A stretch of 64,000 nt of DNA, taken from positions 2,356,001 to 2,420,000 of the forward strand of contig NZ_LT629784.1 of the NCBI RefSeq assembly GCF_900105595.1. The letters run 5' to 3'. This stretch comes from Stappia sp. ES.058. Lineage in GTDB: Bacteria > Pseudomonadota > Alphaproteobacteria > Rhizobiales > Stappiaceae. Position numbers and translations under genes: made by a program. The stretch's first letter is position 1. Each line of letters opens with the position of its first letter. The notes beneath the pieces are model-generated. The model ran no database searches and was not told where the DNA came from. It saw only the letters and a program-made list of their open reading frames with translations. Of the stretch, positions 52,556 to 63,867 are shown in pieces.

Positions 52556-54934
52556 GAGCTTTTCCTCCACCTCCCGCAACAGGTCTGGCACCAGGGCCGG
52601 ATCCGCGTTGAGCCGTTCCCGCTCCTCCTCCAGGATGGCGAGAAACACGTTCCGCCGCGCCTCCCGCACCCGGCCCTCGGCGACACGGACCACGGGTTCG
52701 GCGGCCTGAAGCGCCATGGTCATCAGCCGGTCAGCCGCCGTCAGCCGTCCCCACAGATAATCGTGCTCGCGCCAGCCGCGATTGAAGAAGGCGCCAAAGG
52801 CATTGAGGCTGCGGCCCTTCAGGGCGACACCATCCGGGCGCAGACTGTGCGCATCGGCCGGACTGATGCGATCGACCTGAACCTCGTTGTATTCCGCGAT
52901 CGCCGTTCCCCGCAGGACGGGAAACGTGACAAGATCGTAGAAGGCGAAGCCGACATAGGCGCTGGTCAGCGCCAGATGCAGCGATTGCGGCAGGTAGTTC
53001 AGCGTCATCATCGAGAAGACGTCATCGGCAAGCGCGTCGAGGTCGGCAAGCCCCATGCGCGCCGAAAGGGTCGCAACAAGCGCGTCGGCCGGCTGCGGAT
53101 CGGCGTCCGGGGCTTCGAGCAGGCGTTCGACGAGGGTCCGCGTCTCCTCCCCGTAGAACGCAGCGCTCCAGCGGCGGGAGAGATGGTCGATCTGCTCGTA
53201 AAGCGTCGATTTCAGCTCGTCCATCTCGTCCGCCCTGACACCGCCCCGGTTCTCCGCAAGCCGGTAGAGGCGGTTGAGGCGGCGGATCACGAAGCGAAGG
53301 CGGCGGATGCGGTAGTCGACATCGAGCCCGCGCAGAAAACGGATGACCGGCTCCGGTGTGACCGAGCTTTCAGCGCCCGCCTGCGAGGCCGAGGCGAGCC
53401 AGACGTCGAGGCGAAAGGCAATCGCGGACGCCCCACTGCCGGCGCGCGCACTCGGGTTTCCGGGCGCGCCGTCCGGCCGGTTCTGCGCCACCCGCGCACA
53501 CAGATCCGCGACCCGCTCGACCACGCCGGACAGCTTCAGCCGCTGATAGCCGCGATAGGCATAACCGGCGGTAAGATGGGCGCGCTCGTTGGCCATCGTC
53601 CGGCAGCGCGTCAGTTCCTGCGCGGTCAGCGGATGGCGCAACTCCGGTCCGAGGATCGCGCGTACCTCGCTCTCCACCAGCGGCTCGGCGGCAGCAATCA
53701 CCTCCGCAATCCGCCGGACTTCCCGATTGTGGTCGGCCACCTGTTCGAGCGCGTCGCCGATGGGCTCATTGCGCGGGATATGCGCCAGCGAGGCCAGAAT
53801 GACGCGAAAGAATCCGGGAAGATGCGCATCCGGTGCGCCGTCCTCAGGCGCGGACACCTCGTCGGGCTTTGGATCGACATAGACGATCTTGCGGACCACC
53901 TCCCGGCCGGCGGCACGCCCGGCGATCGCCTCAAGCAGCGGCTGGAACGGCTTGTTCATGACCACACTGCCATCGACGAGAACGCATTTCTCCCCTGCCT
54001 CGCCAGCCGCTCCGAATGCCCGCCGGCGGAAGGCGTCGCGCTGCTCCCAGGTTTCCCCCCGCGCCTCGAGAACCTGGTCCATCTCGCCAAACGTCATCGG
54101 CGGAAAGGCACCGGGAAAGGCCGATGTTGCACGCGCAGAGAACACCAGGTCGGGGATCGAAACGTCGCCGAAATCCGACTGCAACTCGCCATTTCCCCGG
54201 CATATCGCGACGTAGCGCAGGATCAGCCGGTGTTCGGTTTCCTCGACTGCGACGGGATCATGGATGGCGAAGCGCCGCTTGGCCCCGTGAAAATCCGTGA
54301 CGGTCACCAGAAGGTCCAGTCGCTGGCCCTGCGGCACGAGGGTCGCGGGACCGCCCTCCCCGTCACCTGGCCGCATGGCGTGGCAGGCATCGAGCATCCA
54401 GCCGACATAACGCGCACCGGAAAACGGTGGCGTGAACCAGCGCGACTGCATCAGGCGCCGCAGCTTGGCTCGCGTTTCGGCGTCGCTCGTCTCGGACTTG
54501 AGCGCCATGGTCACAAGCCGGTCGAGCACCGGTGCGATCGACCCCTTGATGTAGCGCGTCAATCCGACCGGCGCATTGGCGAGGCGCGAGACGTCGGCGT
54601 TTTCCAGCCAGAGATCGCGGTGCGCGTCGAGCGAGAGATTGTGCGCCAGAGCGCGCGCCAGCATCACGCCATTGACGCCGCCGGCGGACGCGCCGGAAAT
54701 CACGTCGATGACCACGCGCAGATCAAGCTTCGGCGCAAACAGCGCGAGAAACGCCTCATAGGCCGCAACGGCCGGCCCATCCGCCTTGGGCGGGGCGCCT
54801 TGGTCCAGCCGCACCTCCATCCGCCGCGAGGCGCGCACCAGATTGAGAAATTCCCGCGTGATTCCATGCATGTGCACGGCGAGCGAAACGCCACCGTACA
54901 ACACAAGCGCCAGGCGCAATTCGATCTGTTTCAT
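52532..54934 (-). CDS. Patatin-like phospholipase
   Basis: 800-residue patatin-domain protein. The oxyanion Gly-rich 'LYGGVSLAVHMHG' (12-24), nucleophile elbow 'GASAGG' with Ser83, and dyad Asp in 'VLVDGSVVMNKPF' are intact, so acyl-lipid hydrolysis is likely. The remaining 450 residues have no family I recognise, apart from a long helical, Arg-rich region as in the DUF3376-type patatins. ATG 54934 begins the patatin fold; an 88-residue upstream extension in frame reads through the rarA 3' end. Confidence 0.88.
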   Translation of the reverse strand: MKQIELRLALVLYGGVSLAVHMHGITREFLNLVRASRRMEVRLDQGAPPKADGPAVAAYEAFLALFAPKLDLRVVIDVISGASAGGVNGVMLARALAHNLSLDAHRDLWLENADVSRLANAPVGLTRYIKGSIAPVLDRLVTMALKSETSDAETRAKLRRLMQSRWFTPPFSGARYVGWMLDACHAMRPGDGEGGPATLVPQGQRLDLLVTVTDFHGAKRRFAIHDPVAVEETEHRLILRYVAICRGNGELQSDFGDVSIPDLVFSARATSAFPGAFPPMTFGEMDQVLEARGETWEQRDAFRRRAFGAAGEAGEKCVLVDGSVVMNKPFQPLLEAIAGRAAGREVVRKIVYVDPKPDEVSAPEDGAPDAHLPGFFRVILASLAHIPRNEPIGDALEQVADHNREVRRIAEVIAAAEPLVESEVRAILGPELRHPLTAQELTRCRTMANERAHLTAGYAYRGYQRLKLSGVVERVADLCARVAQNRPDGAPGNPSARAGSGASAIAFRLDVWLASASQAGAESSVTPEPVIRFLRGLDVDYRIRRLRFVIRRLNRLYRLAENRGGVRADEMDELKSTLYEQIDHLSRRWSAAFYGEETRTLVERLLEAPDADPQPADALVATLSARMGLADLDALADDVFSMMTLNYLPQSLHLALTSAYVGFAFYDLVTFPVLRGTAIAEYNEVQVDRISPADAHSLRPDGVALKGRSLNAFGAFFNRGWREHDYLWGRLTAADRLMTMALQAAEPVVRVAEGRVREARRNVFLAILEEERERLNADPALVPDLLREVEEKLSAASAGA

Positions 54935-55019
54935 GAAAGCTGCATGCTCCGGCCGGAACGTCGATGCTCGACCGTTTCGCAGGAAATGGCAAGGTCTCCT
55001 GCCCCCGATCGCGCGCGCG

Positions 55020-56330
55020 TCAGCGCGTTTCACGCTCGCGGCGAAGCTTGTCCCAGTACTCAAGGCGCTTGCGGATTTCGCGCTCGAACCCCCGCTCCGG
55101 CGGATCGTAGAAGCCCTGCCGCCCCATGCTCTCGGGAAAATAGTCCTGGCCCGAAAACGCATCCGGCGCGTCGTGATCATAGGCGTAGCCGGAGCCATAG
55201 CCTTCCGACTTCATCAGCTTGGTCGGCGCGTTGAGGATGTGTTTCGGCGGCGACAGCGAGCCGTTCTGCTTGGCGGAACGGACGGCCGCCTTGTAGGCGG
55301 TGTAAACGCCGTTCGATTTTGGCGCCGTTGCCAGATAGACGACCGACTGCGCCAGCGCCAGTTCGCCTTCCGGCGATCCCAGCATCTGATAGGCATCGCG
55401 CGCCGCATTGGCCTGCACCAGCGCCTGCGGGTCGGCGAGGCCGATATCCTCCACCGCCATGCGGATCAGCCGGCGCGCAAGAAACAGCGGATCCTCGCCA
55501 CCGTCGAGCATGCGGCAGAACCAGTAGAGCGCGGCATCGGGATCGGAACCGCGCACCGACTTGTGCAGCGCGGAGATTAGGTTGTAGTGCCCGTCGCGGG
55601 ACTTGTCGTAGACCGGTGCCCGCCGCTGCACGATGTCCTGGAGGCGTTCGGCGTCGAACACCTCGCCCTCGCGCGCCGCGCGCCACACGTCCTCGGCAAG
55701 CGTCAGCGCCGAGCGACCGTCGCCATCGGCCATGCGCAGAAGAACCGCCCGCGCGCCCTCGTCCAGCGGCAGCGGCCGTCCTTCCTCCGCTTCCGCACGC
55801 TCCAGGAGCTTTTCAATGGCGTCGCTGTCGAGCGTCCTGAAGGTCAGGACATGCGCGCGCGACAGCAGTGCCGCGTTCAGTTCAAAGCTGGGATTTTCGG
55901 TGGTGGCGCCGACGAGCGTCACCGTTCCGTCCTCCATCACGGGCAGGAACCCGTCCTGCTGGGCCCGGTTGAAGCGATGGATCTCGTCGACGAAAAGCAG
56001 GGTCCCTTGCCCGACCGAACGTGCGGCACGCGCCGCCTCGAACACCTTCTTGAGATCCGCGACCCCGGTGAAGATCGCGGAAATCTGCTCAAAGCGCAGA
56101 TCGGTCTGTTCCGCCAGAAGCCGCGCCACCGTGGTCTTTCCCGTACCCGGCGGTCCCCAGAAGATCAGCGAACCGAGGCTGCGCGTCCGCAACATCCGCG
56201 TCAGCGCGCCGTCGTCGCCGAGAAGATGATCCTGGCCGACGACTTCGCTCAACTGCGCCGGGCGCAATCGGTCGGCGAGCGGCCGCGTAGCCCCCGCCTC
56301 CAGCCCCGCGCTTTGAAACAGGTCACTCAT
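55020..56330 (-). CDS. rarA: Replication-associated recombination protein RarA (MgsA)
   Basis: 436-residue AAA+ ATPase acting at stalled replication forks. Walker A 'GPPGTGKTTVAR' (about 59-70), Walker B 'LLFVDEIHRFNRAQQDGFLP' (sensor region, in part), 'GATTENPSFELNAALLSRA', and C-terminal tetramerisation domain with 'SALHKSVRGSDPDAALYW' and 'YDHDAPDAFSGQDYFPE' all match. Chosen ATG 56330 over the in-frame TTG two codons upstream. Downstream of the DegQ-like gene, 30 bases. Confidence 0.95.
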   Translation of the reverse strand: MSDLFQSAGLEAGATRPLADRLRPAQLSEVVGQDHLLGDDGALTRMLRTRSLGSLIFWGPPGTGKTTVARLLAEQTDLRFEQISAIFTGVADLKKVFEAARAARSVGQGTLLFVDEIHRFNRAQQDGFLPVMEDGTVTLVGATTENPSFELNAALLSRAHVLTFRTLDSDAIEKLLERAEAEEGRPLPLDEGARAVLLRMADGDGRSALTLAEDVWRAAREGEVFDAERLQDIVQRRAPVYDKSRDGHYNLISALHKSVRGSDPDAALYWFCRMLDGGEDPLFLARRLIRMAVEDIGLADPQALVQANAARDAYQMLGSPEGELALAQSVVYLATAPKSNGVYTAYKAAVRSAKQNGSLSPPKHILNAPTKLMKSEGYGSGYAYDHDAPDAFSGQDYFPESMGRQGFYDPPERGFEREIRKRLEYWDKLRRERETR

Positions 56331-56360
56331 CGCCAAACGGCCCCATTCCCGCCTTCCCCC

Positions 56361-57800
56361 TCACCCGCGAAGAGCGATGCGCAACACCCGGTCGCCGCGC
56401 TTGATCTCGAGACGCCAGACGCCCGGATCTCCTCCCGCAATGCGCTGAAGCTCACTCGACGACGCAATTTCGCGCCCGTTCACCGCAAGCAGGATGTCCC
56501 CGACCTCCAGCCCGACACGATTGGCGGTGGATCCCGGTTCAAGCTCGGAGACGACCACGCCCTGTTCGAAGGTGTCGAGACGCAGCTCTTCGGCAACGGC
56601 CGGCGAGAGATTGACGATCGTCGTCCCGGCAAATGGGGAATAACCCTCGATCCGCCTCGGGTCGCGCGGGACGGTCTCCGGGGCTGCTTCAAGCGACACC
56701 GTCACCTCTTGCTCGCCCGAACCGCGGAGGATTGTGAACCGCGTCGTGGAGCCGATTTCCTTGGTGGCGAAGCGATAGCCAAAACTGTTGGGATCGGTGA
56801 TCTCCGCATCCGCCACACGAATGATCAGGTCGCCGACGCGCAGGCCGGACTTCTCCGCCGGACTGTCGGGCGCGATCTGGGTCACGAGGACGCCGCGCGG
56901 ACGGTCGAGCCCCATCGCCTCGGCGATCTCGGCGCCAACGGACTGCAAGCCGGCGCCTAGCCACGGGCGACGCACGGTGCCGTCACCCTGCGCGGCCACG
57001 GCGACGAAATGCACCATGTTGGAAGGAATGGCGAAGCCGATGCCGTTCGACCCGCCGGATCGCGAGAAAATCGCCGTGTTGATGCCGACAAGCCGCCCGT
57101 CCACATCCACCAGCGCACCGCCGGAATTGCCGGGATTGATCGCCGCGTCGGTCTGGATGAAGAACTGATAGTCCGTGACACCGACACGCGTGCGCGCCAG
57201 CGCCGAAACGATGCCCTGCGTCACCGTTTGCCCGACGCCAAAGGGGTTGCCGACGGCGAGCACGATGTCGCCGACCTCCACCGTATCGGAATCGGCGAAC
57301 TCCAAGTAGGGCAAGGTTCCCTTGAAATCCTTGGCCTTGAGGATCGCAATGTCCGTCTTTTCATCCAGAACGATGATCTCGGCATCGAATTCACGACGAT
57401 CCGACAGCGCGACCCGCACCTCATCCGCGCCCTTGATGACGTGGTGGTTGGTCACAATCACGCCGTCGGCGGAGATGATCACACCGGACCCGAGCGAGGA
57501 TTCCACACGTTCGCGTGGCCGGCCAAGATCCTGTCCCGGATTGCCGAAGAACCGGCGAAAGAACGGATCGTCGAAAAACGGCGAGGTCTGGCGCTGACGC
57601 ACCGTGCGCTTGGCGTAGACATTGACCACCGCCGGCGCCGCCGTCTTTACCACGGACGCGAAGGAGGCCTTGAGCTCCAGCGCCGAGCGGGGCGCCTGCC
57701 TGTCCGCAGCCTGCCCCGGCAGGACGAGCGCCGCGGCCAGGAGGCCCGCGCCGCCGACCGCGACCGCCACCCGCACGATCATGGATGCATATCCCGTCAT
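56361..57800 (-). CDS. DegQ/DegP-type periplasmic serine protease
   Basis: 479-residue HtrA-family protease. Signal peptide/anchor about 1-31, trypsin-like domain with catalytic His120 in 'VTNHHVIKG', Asp150 in 'EKTDIAIL', Ser226 in 'NPGNSGGAL'. Two PDZ domains follow (about 290-375 and 400-470). The PFFDDPFFRRFFGN loop is the LA-loop. ATG 57800 fits the signal peptide. DegQ and DegS-like alternatives differ in PDZ number. Same strand as rplQ and rarA; the rplQ terminator lies between. Confidence 0.93.
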   Translation of the reverse strand: MTGYASMIVRVAVAVGGAGLLAAALVLPGQAADRQAPRSALELKASFASVVKTAAPAVVNVYAKRTVRQRQTSPFFDDPFFRRFFGNPGQDLGRPRERVESSLGSGVIISADGVIVTNHHVIKGADEVRVALSDRREFDAEIIVLDEKTDIAILKAKDFKGTLPYLEFADSDTVEVGDIVLAVGNPFGVGQTVTQGIVSALARTRVGVTDYQFFIQTDAAINPGNSGGALVDVDGRLVGINTAIFSRSGGSNGIGFAIPSNMVHFVAVAAQGDGTVRRPWLGAGLQSVGAEIAEAMGLDRPRGVLVTQIAPDSPAEKSGLRVGDLIIRVADAEITDPNSFGYRFATKEIGSTTRFTILRGSGEQEVTVSLEAAPETVPRDPRRIEGYSPFAGTTIVNLSPAVAEELRLDTFEQGVVVSELEPGSTANRVGLEVGDILLAVNGREIASSSELQRIAGGDPGVWRLEIKRGDRVLRIALRG

Positions 57801-57897
57801 GTCGACATTCCCCGCAATCCGATTTTCAAAGTGTTTCCTGCCTTTCGGGCGATGCAGCCGATTCGCACCATCCCGAAACAGGCTGATCGAAGGTAAC

Positions 57898-57925
57898 AAA
57901 AAAGGCGACCCGAAGGCCGCCTTTT
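57898..57925 (-). terminator. Intrinsic terminator after rplQ
   Basis: Stem AAAGGCGACC/GGCCGCCTTT (one mismatch), 4-base loop and a U-run on the minus strand, 23 bases beyond the rplQ stop. It marks the end of the ribosomal-protein transcription unit. Confidence 0.85.
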
Positions 57926-57948
57926 CAATCACGTTCCGGGCGCACAGC

Positions 57949-58374
57949 TTATGCCGCGGCTTCGGCCGTATCTTCGGCCTCAGAGCGTGCACGATCGGCA
58001 GCGCCCTTGGCCTCGACATCGCGCTCGACGAACTCGATCACGGCCAGCGGGGCATTGTCGCCATAGCGAAAGCCGGCCTTGAGAACGCGCGTGTAACCGC
58101 CGTTGCGGCCCTTGTAGCGCTCCGCAAGCGTATCGAACAGCTTGCGCACGAGCGCGACGTCGCGGATCTGCGAAATCGCCTGACGGCGGGCGTGCAGGTC
58201 GCCACGCTTGCCGAGGGTGATCAGCTTCTCCACGATCGGACGCAGTTCCTTTGCCTTGGGAAGCGTCGTCACGATCTGCTCATGCTCAATCAGCGATGCG
58301 GACATGTTTGCAAACATCGCCTTGCGATGGCTCGACGTCCGATTGAGCTTGCGGCCGCGATTGCCGTGGCGCAT
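57949..58374 (-). CDS. rplQ: 50S ribosomal protein L17
   Basis: 141-residue L17 starting '[24 protein letters not shown]' (in part), the invariable L17 N-terminus. '[15 protein letters not shown]' is the conserved C-terminal end; after it comes an acidic Ala/Glu tail typical of rhizobial L17. Last gene of the unit, 75 bases after rpoA, with a terminator following. Confidence 0.98.
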   Translation of the reverse strand: MRHGNRGRKLNRTSSHRKAMFANMSASLIEHEQIVTTLPKAKELRPIVEKLITLGKRGDLHARRQAISQIRDVALVRKLFDTLAERYKGRNGGYTRVLKAGFRYGDNAPLAVIEFVERDVEAKGAADRARSEAEDTAEAAA

Positions 58375-58448
58375 GGCTCTCTCCTTTTCCTGTCACGGCG
58401 GACCAACCCGCCTGATGCTGTTATCTGAAGACCGCGCAATCTGCGCGA

Positions 58449-59471
58449 TCAGTACTGATGATCTTCGTAGCGCTTGGCGAGCTCGTCGATGTTCTCCGGC
58501 GGCCAGTTGGCCACCTCCATGCCGAGGTGGAGACCCATCTGGGCGAGAACTTCCTTGATCTCGTTCAGCGACTTGCGACCGAAGTTCGGAGTGCGCAGCA
58601 TTTCGGCTTCGGTCTTCTGGATGAGATCGCCAATATACACGATATTGTCGTTCTTCAGGCAGTTGGCCGAACGCACGGACAGCTCGAGCTCGTCGACCTT
58701 CTTCAGCAGTGCCGGGTTGAAGGCGAGTTCCGGAACGGTGTCTTCCTTCACTTCGCGGCGCGGCTCTTCGAAATTGACGAAGATCGAGAGCTGGTCCTGA
58801 AGAATGCGGGCGGCGAATGCGACCGTATCTTCCGGCGTCACCGATCCGTCGGTCTCGATCGTCAGCGACAGCTTGTCGTAGTCGAGAACCTGGCCTTCAC
58901 GGGTGTTTTCCACCCGGTAGGATACCTTCTTGACCGGCGAGTACAGGCTGTCGACCGGGATCAGGCCGATCGGCGCATCTTCCGGACGGTTGCGGTCGGC
59001 AGCGACATAGCCCTTGCCGGTGTTCACGGTGAACTCCATGCGGATCTCGGCACCCTCGTCGAGCGTGCAAAGCACGAGGTCCGGATTGAGGACCTCGATG
59101 TCACCCACCACCTGGATATCACCGGCGGTCACGACGCCCGGACCCTGCTTGCGCACGACCATGCGTTTGGGGCCTTCGCCCTGCATGCGGATCGCGATCT
59201 CCTTGATGTTCAGGACGATGTCGGTGACATCTTCGCGAACGCCGGGGATCGACGAGAACTCATGCAGAACGCCGTCGATCTGGACGGCGGTGACGGCCGC
59301 GCCCTGAAGCGACGACAGCAGAACACGACGAAGGGCGTTGCCAAGCGTCAGGCCGAACCCGCGTTCGAGCGGCTCCGCGACCACAACACCCATCAGGCGC
59401 GCGTCATGACCCGGCTTTACCTCAAGCTTGTTCGGCTTGATCAGTTCCTGCCAGTTTTTGTTAATGCTCAA
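58449..59471 (-). CDS. rpoA: RNA polymerase alpha subunit (TTG start)
   Basis: 340-residue alpha subunit: assembly N-terminal domain (1-230) and C-terminal domain (about 250-325) that binds UP elements and activators. The family's start '[16 protein letters not shown]' is reached by a TTG at 59471 (GGAAAGAGAT upstream); no ATG exists in frame near this point, and extension to 59528 adds residues unlike RpoA. '[21 protein letters not shown]' region precedes the CTD. Confidence 0.96.
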   Translation of the reverse strand: MSINKNWQELIKPNKLEVKPGHDARLMGVVVAEPLERGFGLTLGNALRRVLLSSLQGAAVTAVQIDGVLHEFSSIPGVREDVTDIVLNIKEIAIRMQGEGPKRMVVRKQGPGVVTAGDIQVVGDIEVLNPDLVLCTLDEGAEIRMEFTVNTGKGYVAADRNRPEDAPIGLIPVDSLYSPVKKVSYRVENTREGQVLDYDKLSLTIETDGSVTPEDTVAFAARILQDQLSIFVNFEEPRREVKEDTVPELAFNPALLKKVDELELSVRSANCLKNDNIVYIGDLIQKTEAEMLRTPNFGRKSLNEIKEVLAQMGLHLGMEVANWPPENIDELAKRYEDHQY

Positions 59472-59552
59472 ATCTCTTTCCTCCGGCTGTCCCGCCGCGC
59501 CCCGAAGGCCACGGCCATGCTGTGCCATGAGAAGGGAGTGATACGTCTGAAA

Positions 59553-59943
<391 letters not shown>

Positions 59944-60014
59944 TTTTCTATCCTTTGCTCGATCTCGTCACCGCCGTCGTTCGGCGGCTCCACCGGGCCG
60001 TACGTTCCGATGAA

Positions 60015-60383
60015 TTACTTCTTCTTGCCGGCAATCGCCTTCGCCGGACCCTTGCGGGTGCGGGCGTTGGTGTGCGTGCGCTGGCCGCGAACCGGAAGAC
60101 CGCGACGATGGCGCAGCCCACGGTAGCAACCAAGGTCCATGAGGCGCTTGATGTTCATCGCGACTTCGCGGCGAAGGTCGCCTTCCACGATGTAGTCGCG
60201 GTCAATGGTCTCGCGCATGGCAAGGACTTCCGCGTCCGAAAGCTCGTTGACGCGGCGCTCGGGCGCGATGTTGACCTTGGTGATGATCTCCTCGGCGAAC
60301 TTGGCGCCGATGCCGTGAATATACTGAAGCGCGATGACGACGCGCTTGTTCGTCGGGATGTTTACGCCTGCGATACGGGCCAA
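60015..60383 (-). CDS. rpsM: 30S ribosomal protein S13 (TTG start)
   Basis: S13 of 122 residues if it starts at TTG 60383, giving the expected [12 protein letters not shown]-terminus. A GGAG sits 6 bases before that TTG. The ATG 12 bases upstream would add METAL and lacks a good ribosome site, so I prefer TTG. '[25 protein letters not shown]' in part is the conserved C-terminal tail contacting 16S rRNA and tRNA. Confidence 0.95.
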   Translation of the reverse strand: MARIAGVNIPTNKRVVIALQYIHGIGAKFAEEIITKVNIAPERRVNELSDAEVLAMRETIDRDYIVEGDLRREVAMNIKRLMDLGCYRGLRHRRGLPVRGQRTHTNARTRKGPAKAIAGKKK

Positions 60384-60545
60384 TGCCGTCTCCATGTTTT
60401 GGGGGCTTCAAGGCTGAAGCGCCACCGGGTTGCCCCGCGTCCGGTGGAGGCCGGCCCTTGCGGGGAGGATAAACTGCACGAACGCACCCGCGTCCCGCGC
60501 GCGTTGCACGGACCCGGATGCGTACATTAGGGCAGGTCGCGAGCC

Positions 60546-61142
60546 TTAGCTCTCTCTGCCAACCGCGTCAAGCACGGAATCGATATCGGCCGAGACCTCG
60601 TCGATCGACTTCATGCCGTCGACAGTTTTCAGCTGGCCACGACCCCGATAATAAGGCGCGACGACTGCGGTGTCGCGGTTGTAAGCCTCAAGCCTCTGCT
60701 TGAAGACTTCCGGATCGTCGTCCTTGCGCACCGGTTCGCCGTTCGCCTTGGCTTCGGCCGCGCGCTTTACGATCCGATCGACCAGAGCCGACTGATCCAC
60801 TTCAAGCTCGAGCACCATGTCGAGATCCATGGCCTTCTCGGACAACATCGCATCCAGCGCCTCCGCCTGTGCGACGGTGCGCGGAAATCCGTCGAGGATG
60901 AACCCCTTCTGGGCGTCCGGCTCCTCGATCCGGTCGGCGACGATGCCGATCACGATGTCATCGGACACAAGCCCACCGGCATCCATCACCGACTTCGCCT
61001 TGAGGCCGACCGGCGTACCGGCAGCCACCGCAGCGCGGAGCATGTCACCCGTCGACAGTTGCGGAATGCCATGCTTTTCGACCAGACGCGCAGCCTGGGT
61101 GCCTTTGCCGGCACCCGGCGGTCCGAGAAAAATCAGCCTCAT
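60546..61142 (-). CDS. adk: Adenylate kinase
   Basis: 198-residue short-type adenylate kinase that balances AMP, ADP and ATP. P-loop '[11 protein letters not shown]' (5-15), '[13 protein letters not shown]' for AMP binding, and a compact lid without the zinc-finger insert. ATG 61142 overlaps the secY stop (ATGA), so translation is coupled. Confidence 0.97.
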   Translation of the reverse strand: MRLIFLGPPGAGKGTQAARLVEKHGIPQLSTGDMLRAAVAAGTPVGLKAKSVMDAGGLVSDDIVIGIVADRIEEPDAQKGFILDGFPRTVAQAEALDAMLSEKAMDLDMVLELEVDQSALVDRIVKRAAEAKANGEPVRKDDDPEVFKQRLEAYNRDTAVVAPYYRGRGQLKTVDGMKSIDEVSADIDSVLDAVGRES

Positions 61143-62473
61143 CTACGCTTCCCCCTCAGCTTCGATTTCTTCACCAGTCCCTCATACTGGTGCGCAAGCA
61201 AGTGGCCCTGGATCTGGGATACCGTATCCATGGTTACGCTCACGACGATCAGCAAAGAGGTGCCACCGAAATAGAACGGAACGCCCGTCGCGGAAATGAG
61301 GAATTCGGGTAATAGACAGACCAGAACGATGTAGATGGCGCCGACCACGGTGATCCGGGTCAACACGTAATCAATGTACTGCGCGGTCCGTTCTCCCGGA
61401 CGAATGCCCGGAATGAAGCCGCCATGCTTCTTCAGATTGTCGGCCGTATCCGAGGGATTGAACACGATCGCGGTGTAGAAGAAGCAGAAAAACACGATCA
61501 GCGCCGCATAAAGCAGCATGTAGAGCGGCTGGCCATGACCGAGCAGCGCCGTGACCGTCGTCAGGATGCTGCTCTCGTCACCGGTGGTGCCAAGGCCCGA
61601 GAGCGTCGCCGGCACAAGCAGCAGTGAGGACGCGAAAATCGGCGGAATCACGCCGGCCGTGTTCAGCTTGAGCGGCAGGAACGACGTGTTGCCCTCAAAC
61701 ATCCGGTTGCCCATCTGGCGTTTCGGATACTGGATCAGCAAACGCCGCTGCGCGCGCTCCATGAACACGATGATCGCGATCACCACGATCGACAGCAGGA
61801 TGATGGCGATGATGATCGGCGTCGCCAGCGCGCCCTGGCGCCCGAGCTCGAGCGTCGAGGCGATGGCCGAGGGAAGCCCGGCAACAATGCCCGCAAAGAT
61901 GATCAGGGAGATGCCGTTGCCGATGCCGCGTGCGGTGATCTGCTCACCCAGCCACATCAGGAACATCGTTCCGCCGACAAAGGTGATGACCGCGGAAATG
62001 CGGAAAAACCAGCCCGGATCGATCACGACATTGGCGGCGCTTTCCAGACCGACAGCAAGACCATAGGCCTGGAAGGTGGCAAGCACCACCGTCCCGTAAC
62101 GGGTGTACTGGTTGATCACCTTTCGGCCCTGCTCGCCCTCCTTCTTCAGCTGTTCCAGCGTCGGAACAACGGAGGTGAGAAGCTGGATGATGATCGATGC
62201 GGAGATATACGGCATGATCCCGAGGGCAAGAATCGCCATGCGCTGGACGGCGCCGCCCGAGAACATGTTGAACAGGCCGACGATGCCTTGTTGCGCCTGG
62301 CCGAAGGCCTGCGCGAAGGCTTCGGGATTGATCCCCGGCAACGGCACATAGGTGCCGAACCGATACACAAGAAGCGCACCCAGTGTGAACCAGATACGCT
62401 TCTTCAACTCTTCTGCCTTGGCGAAAGCTGAGAAATTCAGATTAGCCGCTAGCTGTTCGGCAGCTGATGCCAT
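61139..62473 (-). CDS. secY: Protein translocase subunit SecY
   Basis: 444-residue, ten-TM central channel of the SecYEG translocon. Signature '[16 protein letters not shown]' near residue 39, '[16 protein letters not shown]' in the second helix, and '[18 protein letters not shown]' near 353 leading to the last helices. Between rplO and adk; a hairpin with U-run lies just upstream (62511-62535). Confidence 0.97.
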   Translation of the reverse strand: MASAAEQLAANLNFSAFAKAEELKKRIWFTLGALLVYRFGTYVPLPGINPEAFAQAFGQAQQGIVGLFNMFSGGAVQRMAILALGIMPYISASIIIQLLTSVVPTLEQLKKEGEQGRKVINQYTRYGTVVLATFQAYGLAVGLESAANVVIDPGWFFRISAVITFVGGTMFLMWLGEQITARGIGNGISLIIFAGIVAGLPSAIASTLELGRQGALATPIIIAIILLSIVVIAIIVFMERAQRRLLIQYPKRQMGNRMFEGNTSFLPLKLNTAGVIPPIFASSLLLVPATLSGLGTTGDESSILTTVTALLGHGQPLYMLLYAALIVFFCFFYTAIVFNPSDTADNLKKHGGFIPGIRPGERTAQYIDYVLTRITVVGAIYIVLVCLLPEFLISATGVPFYFGGTSLLIVVSVTMDTVSQIQGHLLAHQYEGLVKKSKLRGKRR

Positions 62474-62510
62474 TCCAGGCTCCGGTCAAATATGCGTGCA
62501 GGAACAAGGG

Positions 62511-62535
62511 AAAACCCAGGCTTATTCAGCCTGGG
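62511..62535 (-). terminator. Terminator-like hairpin at the rplO/secY boundary
   Basis: Perfect 8-bp stem CCCAGGCT/AGCCTGGG with 5-base loop that holds part of the rplO stop codon; four U follow on the minus strand. The short U-run suggests partial termination or attenuation rather than a full stop. Confidence 0.45.
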
Positions 62536-62995
62536 CTCCAATAATCGTGACTTTGCCGCCAGCCTTCTCAACCGCGTCGATGGCAGCCTTGGAGGCGCCT
62601 GCGATCTCGAAGGAGACAGCCCCCTTCAGGGCGCCGTCGGACAGGAGGCGGACGCCGTCCTTGACCCGACGGATCACGCCGGCGGCCTTGAGCGCCTCGG
62701 CAGTCACCGTCTGGTTTGCGTCGAGCTTGCCGGCATCGATCGCGATCTGGACGCGACCGAGCGAAACGACCGTAAAGGACTTCGCGAAGATGTTCACGAA
62801 GCCGCGCTTCGGCAGACGACGATGGATCGGCATCTGGCCGCCCTCGAAGCCCTTGATCGCAACGCCCGAACGGCTCTTCTGACCCTTGACGCCACGGCCG
62901 CCGGTCTTGCCCTTGCCCGAGCCGATGCCGCGTCCGACGCGCATGCGGTCCTTCGTGGCACCCGGATTGTCCCGGAGTTCATTCAGTTTCATCAT
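62522..62995 (-). CDS. rplO: 50S ribosomal protein L15
   Basis: 157-residue L15. '[37 protein letters not shown]' (in part) is the invariant Gly/Arg-rich N-terminal region, followed by the globular C-terminal domain. Upstream of secY, downstream of rpmD. Confidence 0.98.
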   Translation of the reverse strand: MMKLNELRDNPGATKDRMRVGRGIGSGKGKTGGRGVKGQKSRSGVAIKGFEGGQMPIHRRLPKRGFVNIFAKSFTVVSLGRVQIAIDAGKLDANQTVTAEALKAAGVIRRVKDGVRLLSDGALKGAVSFEIAGASKAAIDAVEKAGGKVTIIGAQAE

Positions 62996-63012
62996 CTATC
63001 TCCCCGCATCCC

Positions 63013-63207
63013 TCACGCGTCTGCGACGACGCGGACGAGATGCTGAACCTTCCGGATCATGCCGCGTACTTCCGGCGTGTCCTTGAGTGTCGAGCGGCGG
63101 TGCATCTTGTTCAGTCCAAGACCGACCAGCGTCGCGCGCTGATCCTTCGGACGCCGCAAGGGGCTGCCAACCTGCTCGACCGTAACGGTCTTATCAGTTT
63201 TCGCCAT
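63013..63207 (-). CDS. rpmD: 50S ribosomal protein L30
   Basis: 64-residue L30: '[31 protein letters not shown]' (in part) and '[15 protein letters not shown]' match the family. Between rpsE and rplO. Confidence 0.97.
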   Translation of the reverse strand: MAKTDKTVTVEQVGSPLRRPKDQRATLVGLGLNKMHRRSTLKDTPEVRGMIRKVQHLVRVVADA

Positions 63208-63249
63208 GGAACCAAGCCTTTCTCAAGCTGGGGTCGATGCACGCAAAGG

Positions 63250-63825
63250 TCAAGCCTCTGCGGCCGCCTGCGCGCTATCGTCGATATCGCGGCGACGCGC
63301 CTGAACCTGGGATACCTTGAGACCGCGACGGGCCGCGACCGAACGCGGGCTGTCCTCGTGCTTCAAGGCCTCGAAGGTGGCACGCACCATGTTGTAGGGG
63401 TTCGCCGAACCCAGCGACTTGGCCACGACGTCCTGGACGCCGAGCGTCTCGAACACCGCACGCATCGGGCCGCCGGCGATGATGCCGGTACCGGCCGGAG
63501 CGGCGCGCAGGATCACCTTGCCCGCACCGTGACGTCCGTTGACGTCGTGGTGCAGGGTGCGGCCCTCGCGCAGCGGCACGCGGATCATCGACCGCTTCGC
63601 GGCTTCCGTTGCCTTGCGGATCGCCTCCGGCACCTCACGGGCCTTGCCGTGACCGAAGCCGACGCGGCCCTTCTGGTCGCCGACGACCACAAGCGCGGCA
63701 AAGCCGAACCGGCGGCCACCCTTGACGACCTTGGCGACGCGGTTGATGTGAACAAGCTTGTCGACGAATTCGCTGTCGCGCTCGTTCCGATCGCCTCCGC
63801 GATCCCGATTATCCTGTCTCGCCAT
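63250..63825 (-). CDS. rpsE: 30S ribosomal protein S5
   Basis: 191-residue S5 with the double-stranded RNA-binding-like domain '[35 protein letters not shown]' (in part). The C-terminal tail is Arg/Ala-rich. ATG 63825 gives [11 protein letters not shown]; an upstream in-frame start is unlikely. Confidence 0.97.
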   Translation of the reverse strand: MARQDNRDRGGDRNERDSEFVDKLVHINRVAKVVKGGRRFGFAALVVVGDQKGRVGFGHGKAREVPEAIRKATEAAKRSMIRVPLREGRTLHHDVNGRHGAGKVILRAAPAGTGIIAGGPMRAVFETLGVQDVVAKSLGSANPYNMVRATFEALKHEDSPRSVAARRGLKVSQVQARRRDIDDSAQAAAEA

Positions 63826-63867
63826 AATATTCGCTTCCGTTTGTCTGTGAGCGTCTTTCAACGACGA

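Noticed and set aside
57898..58019. 73-residue N-terminal extension of the DegQ-like protease upstream of 57800
   Set aside because: It would start inside rplQ, read through the terminator and bury the signal peptide.
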